NCBI GenBank assembly: GCA_964455285.1
Contig: CAYVVG010000045.1
Location: 1 to 32,011, forward strand
Length of the DNA: 32,011 nt
Direction: 5' to 3'
Origin: CAIVAT01 sp964455285
Lineage (GTDB): Bacteria; Bacteroidota; Bacteroidia; Bacteroidales; FEN-979
The notes under the pieces were generated by a model, which saw nothing but the letters and a program-made list of their open reading frames with translations, searched no databases and was not told the origin of the DNA. Shown piece by piece: positions 7,529-13,928 of the stretch. Made by a program: the position numbers and the translations under genes. The first letter of the stretch is position 1. The number at the start of each line of letters is the position of its first letter.

Positions 7529-8569
7529 ATGCGACTCACGAAGGCAGGGAATGAAAATAAGACTGTGTGGATCAAGCTTCTATCCCTTTTGGCGGGATGG
7601 ATCGTCGTGTACCTCAACCTCCAGCGCCTTTCGAACGGGTTGATCGACGGTGTTCTCGGCCTGAAGCCGGGAAACCATCTCACGGAAGCACTGCGGTTTT
7701 TCGTTTTTGAAGTACCGAAAGTACTGATGTTGCTGGTGCTGATCATCTTCGTGGTGGGGATCGTCCGCAGCTATTTCACCCCGGAAAGGACCCGCAAGGC
7801 CCTCGAAGGAAAATCGCTCTTTACCGGCAATGTACTGGCCTCGTTGCTGGGCATCGTCACTCCCTTCTGCTCCTGCTCGGCCATACCGCTCTTTCTCGGG
7901 TTTGTCGAATCGGGGATCCCGCTGGGGGTCACCTTTTCCTTTCTCATCGCGGCGCCCATGATCAACGAGGTGGCCATCATCCTGCTGTTCGGGATGTTCG
8001 GATGGAAGGTGGCCGTCATATATATCGTGACCGGGCTGGCGGTGGCCATCACGGCCGGCTGGGTGATCGGACGACTTCACCTGGAGAAATATGTCGAAAG
8101 CTGGGTTTACGAGGTCAGGGCGGGCCAGACAGAGAATCCCGAAGAGAAGATCCGGTTTTCCGGCCGGATTGCCATGGGATACTCGGCTGTCAGGGAGATC
8201 GTGGGAAAGGTGTGGCTGTATGTCGTCATCGGGATCGGCGTTGGGGCGGCCGTCCACGGGTATGTGCCCGAGAACTTCATGGCCGGGCTGATGGGCCGGG
8301 CAACCTGGTACTCCGTTCCCCTCTCCATCCTCATCGGGGTGCCCTTGTATTCCAACGCGGCCGGCATCATCCCGATCGTCAGCGTGCTGATCGAAAAGGG
8401 AGTTCCCCTGGGGACCGCGCTGGCCTTCATGATGGCCGTGATCGGACTGTCGCTGCCCGAAATGGTCATCCTGCGAAAAGTGCTGAAACTGCAGCTGATC
8501 GGCATTTTCGTTGGGGTAGTCTCCGCCGGCATCGTACTCGTGGGGTATCTCTTCAACCTGATCTACTGA
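7529..8569 (+). CDS. ArsP-type permease (PF03773 / DUF318 family)
   Basis: The 346-residue integral membrane protein has about eight hydrophobic segments. It contains the family's hallmark TPFCSCSAIPLF (Cys114 and Cys116), followed by GIPLGVTFSFLIAAPMINEVA and, in the second half, GVPLYSNAAGIIPIV. Characterised ArsP proteins extrude trivalent organoarsenicals such as methylarsenite and reduced roxarsone. The conserved cysteines are the likely substrate ligands. Placement after the ArsF- and ArsG-like genes supports an organoarsenical efflux role. Members of this family near other metals also exist, so the substrate is inferred. Confidence 0.87.
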   Translation: MRLTKAGNENKTVWIKLLSLLAGWIVVYLNLQRLSNGLIDGVLGLKPGNHLTEALRFFVFEVPKVLMLLVLIIFVVGIVRSYFTPERTRKALEGKSLFTGNVLASLLGIVTPFCSCSAIPLFLGFVESGIPLGVTFSFLIAAPMINEVAIILLFGMFGWKVAVIYIVTGLAVAITAGWVIGRLHLEKYVESWVYEVRAGQTENPEEKIRFSGRIAMGYSAVREIVGKVWLYVVIGIGVGAAVHGYVPENFMAGLMGRATWYSVPLSILIGVPLYSNAAGIIPIVSVLIEKGVPLGTALAFMMAVIGLSLPEMVILRKVLKLQLIGIFVGVVSAGIVLVGYLFNLIY

Positions 8570-8609
8570 TCGGTTATGGGTTACAGAATGAACCTTTCAA
8601 CCTATCCGC

Positions 8610-9374
8610 ATGAAAAAAAGACTCGGATTTATCGGGGCAGGCAGAATTACCCGGATTTTCCTCCGGGCATTTCAAAACAAAGGGATCCATCCGGCCCGGA
8701 TCGTCGTTTCCGACATCAACCCGGAGGTTTCCGGGGCGCTTCGGCACATGTTTCCGGCCGTGGAGGTTTCCGGTGCAGGGGAGGCGGCAGCCCAGGATAT
8801 CGTATTCATCGCCCTTCACCCTCCGGTGATCCTGGAAACACTCGAACAGGTGAAGGAGAATATCCGGCCCGGCGCATGGGTGATCTCGCTGGCCCCCAGG
8901 GTCACCATCGAAAAAATCTCAGCCCGGCTGAACAACCATGGAAATGTGGCCCGAATGATTCCCAATGCCACGTCGTACATCAATAAGGGTTACAACCCGG
9001 TCTGCTTTTCCGACAACTTCCGGGACCGGGATGAACTCCTGGAGATGATGCGAGGTCTTGGAGAGACCTTCACGGTGGATGAACCAAAGATGGAAGCATA
9101 CGCCATCGCTTCGGCTATGTTGCCCACCTATTTCTGGTTCCAGTGGCAGGAGATGCAATACATTGCCATGAAGATGGGTCTTGACGAGCGAGAGGCAAAA
9201 GAGACGGTTGAAAAAACCCTGTTGGCCGCCCTTGAGACCATGTACCATTCCGGGCTGAGCTATGAGGAGGTGATCGACCTGATCCCTGTAAAACCGATCG
9301 CACCCCACGAGCCAACCATCCAAGGGATCCTTTCGGATACGCTGGGTAACCTGTTCGAGAAAATCAGACCCTGA
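8610..9374 (+). CDS. pyrroline-5-carboxylate reductase-like NAD(P)-binding protein, divergent active site
   Basis: The 254-residue soluble protein has an N-terminal Rossmann motif (GFIGAGRITRIF) and a C-terminal helical dimerisation domain of ProC type. The ProC substrate motif (GSGPAY) is replaced by SAMLPTYF, and the usual GGTTxxG loop is replaced by PHEPTIQG, so proline synthesis is doubtful. It lies in line with the arsenical cassette, 40 nt after the ArsP-like gene and 11 nt before a lipoprotein gene. It may be an oxidoreductase or imine/ketone reductase co-opted by the cassette. The fold is certain; the reaction is unknown. Confidence 0.8.
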   Translation: MKKRLGFIGAGRITRIFLRAFQNKGIHPARIVVSDINPEVSGALRHMFPAVEVSGAGEAAAQDIVFIALHPPVILETLEQVKENIRPGAWVISLAPRVTIEKISARLNNHGNVARMIPNATSYINKGYNPVCFSDNFRDRDELLEMMRGLGETFTVDEPKMEAYAIASAMLPTYFWFQWQEMQYIAMKMGLDEREAKETVEKTLLAALETMYHSGLSYEEVIDLIPVKPIAPHEPTIQGILSDTLGNLFEKIRP

Positions 9375-9385
9375 TTCCGCAACTA

Positions 9386-9730
9386 ATGAAACAACCCGTA
9401 CTGATTTTACTTGCGGCCGCACTGCTGCTGTCCTGTTCCAAGGAAGAGGACAAGGGGGCCGGCGACATCCGGATCATCAGCCTGACGTCGACGCTTAACC
9501 CGATCGAAGCCTGGGATACCACCCTGATCACGGTGGAAGCCACTGGATCGGACCTTCGGTACGGGTGGGAAGCCAACCACGGGGATGTCAAAGGCAGCGG
9601 AAAGACCGTCAAATATGCCGCCGGGGAGTGCTGCGTCGGACTGAACACCATCACCTGCCGGGTGTTCAACGATTCGGGAGAGGTTTCGGATACGATCATG
9701 ATCCGTGTTACCACCCACTACCATCCCTGA
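9386..9730 (+). CDS. small lipoprotein with Ig/PKD-like domain
   Basis: The 114-residue product starts with a lipoprotein signal (MKQPVLILLAAALLLSC, lipobox Cys17), an acidic linker (SKEEDKG) and then one beta-sandwich-like domain of PKD/Ig type. The domain contains an adjacent cysteine pair GECCVG and a further Cys in TITCRVF. In Bacteroidota such lipoproteins sit in the outer membrane. The next gene, encoding an outer-membrane barrel, starts 5 nt later. No family was recognised beyond the fold. The Cys-Cys pair may be structural or may bind a soft metal. Confidence 0.75.
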   Translation: MKQPVLILLAAALLLSCSKEEDKGAGDIRIISLTSTLNPIEAWDTTLITVEATGSDLRYGWEANHGDVKGSGKTVKYAAGECCVGLNTITCRVFNDSGEVSDTIMIRVTTHYHP

Positions 9731-9735
9731 TCGCC

Positions 9736-10725
9736 ATGACTCCGATATGCTTCCGGTTCCGGGCACTGACCCTCATCCTCACCGTCTTCGTCGTACTCTG
9801 GGAAACTCCCGGACAAGCGCAGTGCTGCTCTTCGGGGAATCCCTTTCTCGGCAGCGCCGGGCAGCCTGCATTGCAATCCCGGGTCCTGACCGCGGCGTTG
9901 ACCTACCGGTACAGCCGTTCCAGCAGGTTTTACCACAACGATTCGCCTTACCGGGACCTTAACTTCTCGCAAACCGCCCGGGTCAATTACGCCGAACTTC
10001 AGCTGGCATACGGAGCGACCCGGTGGCTTACCGTCGCCGGCGAATTCGGGTATTTCTTCAATAAAACCCTGCAAACGAAGGGACAGGACCCCATGCGGGG
10101 ATACGGCCCCGGGGATCTTGCCATTCACATGAAATTCAACCTCCTTTCCCTTCCACGATCCCGCCTGTCCATCACCCCTTCGGTCGGGATCAAACTGCCG
10201 GTCGGGGTGTTCGACCAGGAGGTGGATCACGTAAAGCTCCCCATCTCCGTACAGCCTTCGTCGGGGGGTTACCGTTATCTTGCCAACCTGTTCATATCGA
10301 AGGGGATCGGGAAGATCTCACTGGCCGGGTTCGTTTCCTACGAATACTCCCAACTGATTGAATCCGAGAACTTTTATTACAGGTATGGCGACCAGTGGAT
10401 GACCGCCCTCTATTTCAATTACAGGCCGTGGAAGCGGTTGACCATCGACCTGCAGGTAAGAAATGAATACCGGGCACGTTCGACAAGAGAGCATGACGAA
10501 AGGATCGGATCTTCCGGTTATGACGTGGTTTTTTTCACGCCGCAGGTGACCTGTGCTTTCAGGCACGACTGGTATTTATCAGCGTACGGAGACATCCCTT
10601 TGTACAAGTATTACAACGGCATCCAGATGTCGTTCGGGTATGCGATGAATCTCACGCTGTCGAAATCATTCGATTTCATCAGAATCAAAGCAAGACACGG
10701 GGCGAATGCAAAAAACATGCAGTGA
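9736..10725 (+). CDS. outer-membrane beta-barrel protein with N-terminal Cys-Cys
   Basis: The chosen ATG at 9736 gives 329 residues: a signal peptide ending in GQAQ, then CCSSGNPFLGS at the mature N-terminus. Many short amphipathic strands follow (YAELQLAYG, GDLAIHMKFNLL, ITPSVGIKLPVG and others), typical of transporter-like outer-membrane barrels of the phenol-degradation MetA-like type. It is the last gene of the first cassette. An outer-membrane exit or uptake pore with a metal-binding cysteine pair would complete an efflux path together with the lipoprotein, but this is inference. The alternative is a general porin-like protein of unknown ligand. Confidence 0.78.
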   Translation: MTPICFRFRALTLILTVFVVLWETPGQAQCCSSGNPFLGSAGQPALQSRVLTAALTYRYSRSSRFYHNDSPYRDLNFSQTARVNYAELQLAYGATRWLTVAGEFGYFFNKTLQTKGQDPMRGYGPGDLAIHMKFNLLSLPRSRLSITPSVGIKLPVGVFDQEVDHVKLPISVQPSSGGYRYLANLFISKGIGKISLAGFVSYEYSQLIESENFYYRYGDQWMTALYFNYRPWKRLTIDLQVRNEYRARSTREHDERIGSSGYDVVFFTPQVTCAFRHDWYLSAYGDIPLYKYYNGIQMSFGYAMNLTLSKSFDFIRIKARHGANAKNMQ

Positions 10726-10737
10726 TCATAAAATATC

Positions 10738-10784
10738 TAACGTATTATTACGTCATTTAAAAATATAACGTATATTTGCGTCAT
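10738..10784 (+). promoter_or_regulatory. arsR2 promoter with two 19-bp operator-like repeats
   Basis: TAACGTATTATTACGTCAT (10738-10756) and TAACGTATATTTGCGTCAT (10766-10784) agree at 16 of 19 positions and start 28 bp apart. Each contains dyad-like ACGT/CGT half sites. The second repeat contains the -7 box TATATTTG (10771-10778), so a protein bound there would block RNA polymerase. The arsR2 ATG at 10815 follows about 30 nt later. The layout predicts ArsR2 control of the whole run arsR2 to acr3. The sequence differs from the TTTCGT/ACGAAA dyad of arsR1. Confidence 0.72.
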
Positions 10785-10814
10785 ATTTTTTTCGGAATTC
10801 TCCAATCCTGCACC

Positions 10815-11150
10815 ATGGCCTCCTCGAAAACATCTTTGTTTGACCCTCAGTTAAACTCGGCCTCGGTCCTGTTCAAAGCCCTGGGGCACCCGGCGCGCCT
10901 GGCCATCCTGAGGTACCTGGCCGTGACAAAGAGCTGCATGACGGGCGACATCTCCGATGAACTCCCGCTGAGCCGCACCACGGTCGCCCAACACCTGGCC
11001 GAACTGAAAAATGCCGGTCTGATCCGGGGTCAGGTCGATGGGGTGAAGGTGAATTATTGCCTCGATCCCGATCATATCTGCGAGTTGGGAAAGTTGTTCG
11101 ATGCGTGGTTCGCCCTTCTCGGTGAACCGGGCAATTTTAATTGTAAATAA
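10815..11150 (+). CDS. arsR: ArsR/SmtB-family repressor (arsR2)
   Basis: The ATG at 10815 is preferred over an upstream TTG at 10776, which lies inside the -7 box. The 111-residue protein has ALGHPARLAILRYL in the first helix and TTVAQHLAELKNAGLI in the recognition helix. Candidate metalloid ligands are Cys41 (KSCMTGD), Cys82 (NYC in the wing) and Cys89 (HIC), with Cys110 near the C-terminus. This is a slightly different set from arsR1. It heads a tight run ending in acr3, and arsC begins 6 nt after its stop. It is therefore the likely switch for arsenate reduction, hgcAB and arsenite efflux together. Confidence 0.92.
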   Translation: MASSKTSLFDPQLNSASVLFKALGHPARLAILRYLAVTKSCMTGDISDELPLSRTTVAQHLAELKNAGLIRGQVDGVKVNYCLDPDHICELGKLFDAWFALLGEPGNFNCK

Positions 11151-11156
11151 CTGAAT

Positions 11157-11591
11157 ATGAAAATATTGATTTTATGCACCGGCAACTCCTGCCGAAGCCA
11201 GATGGCCGAAGGATTCCTCCGGTCGTTCGATCCGCAACTGGAGGTTCATTCGGCGGGCACGCACCCGGCGCCGCAGGCCAATCCGAATGCGGTCGCGGTG
11301 ATGAAAGAGGCCGGCATCGACATTTCGGCGAACCGGCCCAAAAGTGTGGAACGATTCCTGGCCGAACCCTTCGACTATGTGATCACCGTGTGCGGCGGGG
11401 CCCGCGAGGTGTGTCCGGCTTTTACCGGGCGTGTCGCGAACCGGCTGCACATCGGTTTCGACGACCCCGCCGATGCCACAGGGACGCCGGAGGAGGTGAT
11501 GTCGGTTTACCGACGGGTCCGCAACGAGATCCGGATCGCGTTCAACCGGTTCTACCAACATGATATCCTTACTCAAAAAGATCATGAATAA
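11157..11591 (+). CDS. arsC: arsenate reductase, thioredoxin-linked (LMW-phosphatase fold)
   Basis: It reduces arsenate to arsenite in the cytoplasm so that arsenite can be exported. The 144-residue protein carries the P-loop CTGNSCR (Cys7 to Arg13) and the redox cysteines Cys79 and Cys86. Their offsets from the nucleophile (72 and 79) equal those of Staphylococcus aureus ArsC (Cys10, Cys82, Cys89), and the general acid is in FDDPAD. This separates it from plain low-molecular-weight phosphatases, which lack the cysteine relay. The downstream acr3 gene supplies the matching efflux pump. The next gene overlaps its 3' end. Confidence 0.95.
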   Translation: MKILILCTGNSCRSQMAEGFLRSFDPQLEVHSAGTHPAPQANPNAVAVMKEAGIDISANRPKSVERFLAEPFDYVITVCGGAREVCPAFTGRVANRLHIGFDDPADATGTPEEVMSVYRRVRNEIRIAFNRFYQHDILTQKDHE

Positions 11592-11853
11592 CGACCCTCT
11601 ACCCACAGACCAGAACGGTTGCCAATGCCAGGACGGATGTTGCCAGCCCAAAAGGAGAAATCCGTTCAAGCTGATCCTCTTTATCGCCATCCTGCTTGCG
11701 GTGGCCGGGATCCTGGCTTTCAAGTTCACCACCGAAAAAAAAGAGGTCCCAACAAGCGGGGCCTGCTGTCCCGGCCAGCCGGCCTCCTGCTGCGACACCT
11801 CGGCGGCCGCGCCAGCCGATACGGTGAAAAACTCCTCATGCTGCCCTGAATGA
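11584..11853 (+). CDS. cysteine-rich single-span membrane peptide (unknown)
   Basis: The 89-residue product starts at the ATG at 11584, overlapping arsC by 8 nt; an upstream in-frame ATG at 11560 would overlap by 32 nt. It has a cysteine-rich head (GCQCQDGCCQ), a basic KRR stop, one membrane span (residues about 26-47), then a tail with three Cys-Cys pairs (ACC, SCC, SCC). There are ten cysteines in 89 residues. By the positive-inside rule the head is cytoplasmic and the tail periplasmic. I recognise no family. Adjacent cysteine pairs bind Hg(II), As(III) and other soft metals, so a metal relay or trap next to the CcdA-like protein is a plausible inference. Confidence 0.82.
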   Translation: MNNDPLPTDQNGCQCQDGCCQPKRRNPFKLILFIAILLAVAGILAFKFTTEKKEVPTSGACCPGQPASCCDTSAAAPADTVKNSSCCPE

Positions 11854-11859
11854 TCGCTT

Positions 11860-12561
11860 ATGGAAACATGGATCCGACAGATATTGTCCAGTGAGCAGGC
11901 CCCCGCACTGACGCTGGTTGCCGCGATGCTGATGGGCATCCTCAGCGTCTTCACCTGTGCCTGCAACTACGCCATACTTGGCATGGTGGCCGGGTATTCC
12001 GGCGCCGATGCTGCCTCCGGCCGTACCGGCCGGGTGATCGGAAAAGGAGTCGCATTCCTTGCCGGAACCGTCATCTCTATGTCGCTGATCGGCGGACTTT
12101 TCGGTTATGCCGGCGGCTGGCTGAGCGAAGCACTGGGCAGCTACTGGAAGGTCGCCGCCGGGCTGATCGCGATTTTTTTCGGGCTTTACTCCATGGATCT
12201 GCTGCCTTTCCGCGTGCCCGGATTTTCGGTGAAAGCCACGCCGGAAAAGCAAAGTCTCTTTGCGGCCATCCTCTTCGGCTTTGTCGTCGGAGGTCTTTCG
12301 TCCGCCTGCAACACCTGCTGCAACCCCTTTTTCCCGATCATCCTGGCCGCCACCTTTGTCAAGGGAAGCGCCGCCTGGGGGGTTACCCTGCTGGCCTTCT
12401 TTTCGCTGGGATTCGGATTGCCCCTGGCCGCCATGATCTTCGGGATCGGCTTCGGTATGGAGAAGATCGGCAAGGGCCTTGCCCGGGTCGTTTCGTTCAT
12501 GAAGTACGCCGGGGGCGGGATCCTTGTCGTCCTTGGATTCTACCTGCTATTTACCCTCTGA
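11860..12561 (+). CDS. CcdA/DsbD-like membrane protein with atypical cysteine motifs
   Basis: The 233-residue protein has about six membrane segments. Cysteines occur in the first span (SVFTCACNYAIL, Cys33 and Cys35) and in a later span (SSACNTCCNPFFPII, Cys150, Cys153, Cys154). The position matches the two redox cysteines of CcdA, which move electrons from cytoplasmic thioredoxin to periplasmic thiols, but the usual Cys-Pro contexts are altered and extra cysteines are present. It begins 6 nt after the cysteine-rich peptide and ends 2 nt before hgcA. It may keep the peptide's periplasmic thiols reduced or move a thiol-bound metal. The family is fairly certain; the role is inferred. Confidence 0.83.
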   Translation: METWIRQILSSEQAPALTLVAAMLMGILSVFTCACNYAILGMVAGYSGADAASGRTGRVIGKGVAFLAGTVISMSLIGGLFGYAGGWLSEALGSYWKVAAGLIAIFFGLYSMDLLPFRVPGFSVKATPEKQSLFAAILFGFVVGGLSSACNTCCNPFFPIILAATFVKGSAAWGVTLLAFFSLGFGLPLAAMIFGIGFGMEKIGKGLARVVSFMKYAGGGILVVLGFYLLFTL

Positions 12562-12563
12562 TT

Positions 12564-13604
12564 ATGCAATATCCCTGGTTATTTACCGGTTCAACAATGA
12601 CAGCCGCGGGTGAAGTGCCTGTCGTTGCCACTGCCTGGAGCCGGCGCGACGTGCTGGGCACGATCCGGGTACGCTGGTCGGTCGGCCGGATGCGCTACCG
12701 GGTGCAGCCCGGCATCTACGCGGTGGGCCGTCCCGACCGGGACTCCCGGGTGTTCGTCACCGGCAACTTCAAGCTCAGCTTCGACCACCTGCGACGGGCG
12801 CTCGCGGGAGAGAATGCCTGGGTGCTGGTGATCGACACGAAAGGGATCAACGTATGGTGCGCCGCCGGGAAGGGCACCTTCGGGACCAAGGAGGTCGTCA
12901 GGCGCATCCGCATTCATCACCTCGACCGGGTGGTCGATCACCGCAAGATCATCCTGCCCCAGCTCAGCGCCACCGGCGTGGCCGCCCACGAAGTGAAAAA
13001 GATGACCGGATTCAGTGTCCTCTACGGGCCTGTCAAAGCCGGTGATATCCCATCCTTCCTGGAAAGCGGATTGAAAGCCACCCCCGCCATGCGCCGGGTG
13101 ACCTTCACCCTGGCCGACCGGCTCAAGCTGATCCCGGTCGACCTCTTTTACGCAAAATACTACCTGGCAGCCATCCCCGCACTGGCGATCCTGCTGTCGG
13201 GCCTGGACCGCGACGGATATTCCGTGGACCGCGCGTGGAATGACGGGTGGAAAGCCGTTGTCAATCTTCTTGCCGGTTACCTGGCCGGATGTGCCCTCAC
13301 TCCCCTCCTGCTGCCCTGGATTCCTTTTCGCCGGTTCTCGGCCAAAGGGCTGGCGGCCGGGTGGCTGACGGCCCTGCTCCTGCTGGCGACCCACATGCTG
13401 GGAGACTCGGTCGCCGGACAGGTCGCCTGGTTCCTGATGATCGGAGGCCTCTCCTCCTTCATGGCCATGAATTTTACCGGCTCCTCCACCTTTACCTCCC
13501 TGTCGGGGGTGCAAAAGGAGATGAAGACCGCCCTGCCGGTCCAGATCACGATGGTCGCGGCCGGGTTTACCGGCTGGATGCTGACTAAATTTTTCCCCAT
13601 ATGA
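12564..13604 (+). CDS. hgcA: HgcA, corrinoid methyltransferase of mercury methylation
   Basis: HgcA transfers a methyl group from a corrinoid cofactor to Hg(II), forming methylmercury. The 346-residue protein (about 338 in well-studied members) has the diagnostic cap-helix motif NVWCAAGK with Cys99, the lower axial cobalt ligand, in a soluble corrinoid-binding domain (residues about 40-190). Further HgcA features are FSVLYGPVKAGDIPSFL and RVTFTLADRLKLIPVDLF. The C-terminal half has five membrane segments starting near residue 200 and the conserved SSTFTSLSGVQKEM. The five spans and cap helix exclude the soluble acetyl-CoA-synthase corrinoid subunit. The stop codon overlaps the hgcB start (ATGA). 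Mercury methylation is strongly predicted but not shown here. Confidence 0.96.
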   Translation: MQYPWLFTGSTMTAAGEVPVVATAWSRRDVLGTIRVRWSVGRMRYRVQPGIYAVGRPDRDSRVFVTGNFKLSFDHLRRALAGENAWVLVIDTKGINVWCAAGKGTFGTKEVVRRIRIHHLDRVVDHRKIILPQLSATGVAAHEVKKMTGFSVLYGPVKAGDIPSFLESGLKATPAMRRVTFTLADRLKLIPVDLFYAKYYLAAIPALAILLSGLDRDGYSVDRAWNDGWKAVVNLLAGYLAGCALTPLLLPWIPFRRFSAKGLAAGWLTALLLLATHMLGDSVAGQVAWFLMIGGLSSFMAMNFTGSSTFTSLSGVQKEMKTALPVQITMVAAGFTGWMLTKFFPI

Positions 13605-13897
13605 ACGGATTCATCTATCTTCCCGATGTAGTGACGCTGGCGCTCGACCCGGCCCTTTGCAACGGTTGCCGCATGTGCACCATCGTTTGCCCCCACGAGG
13701 TTTTTACGGTCGAAAACCGCAAGGCGGTCATCCTCCATAAAGACCGCTGCATGGAGTGCGGGGCCTGCATGAAGAACTGCGAAACAGGGGCGATCACTGT
13801 CCGGACAGGCGTCGGGTGCGCCGCCGGCATCCTCAACGGGATCCTCCGCGGAACGGAACCGACCTGCGACTGCGATTCCGGGAGCAATTGCTGCTGA
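13601..13897 (+). CDS. hgcB: HgcB, 2[4Fe-4S] ferredoxin of mercury methylation
   Basis: HgcB is the electron donor that reduces the corrinoid of HgcA and probably also binds Hg(II). The 98-residue protein begins MNGFIYLPDVVTLALD, as in known HgcB. It carries cluster 1 CNGCRMC...C (Cys20, 23, 26, 30), cluster 2 CMECGAC...C (Cys50, 53, 56, 60), the conserved GVGC (Cys73) and a terminal Cys97-Cys98 pair. These match the two structural Cys positions and the vicinal C-terminal pair described for the family. Two further cysteines (CDC, 89 and 91) extend the tail. It overlaps hgcA by 4 nt, indicating translational coupling. The next gene is an arsenite pump. Confidence 0.96.
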   Translation: MNGFIYLPDVVTLALDPALCNGCRMCTIVCPHEVFTVENRKAVILHKDRCMECGACMKNCETGAITVRTGVGCAAGILNGILRGTEPTCDCDSGSNCC

Positions 13898-13928
13898 TGA
13901 ATGTTTGAAACCCATTAATCTTTTCCCC

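Noticed and set aside
11172..11966. 264-codon minus-strand frame opposite arsC and the Cys-rich peptide
   Set aside because: It overlaps three well-supported plus-strand genes and has no motif.
12591..13514. 307-codon minus-strand frame opposite hgcA
   Set aside because: Its composition is typical of a shadow frame (Gly/Gln/His/Pro); hgcA is unambiguous on the plus strand.
12564..13604. Reading HgcA as the acetyl-CoA-synthase corrinoid subunit (CdhD-like)
   Set aside because: The cap-helix NVWCAAGK, the five membrane spans and the adjacent HgcB are diagnostic of HgcA; CdhD is soluble and lacks them.
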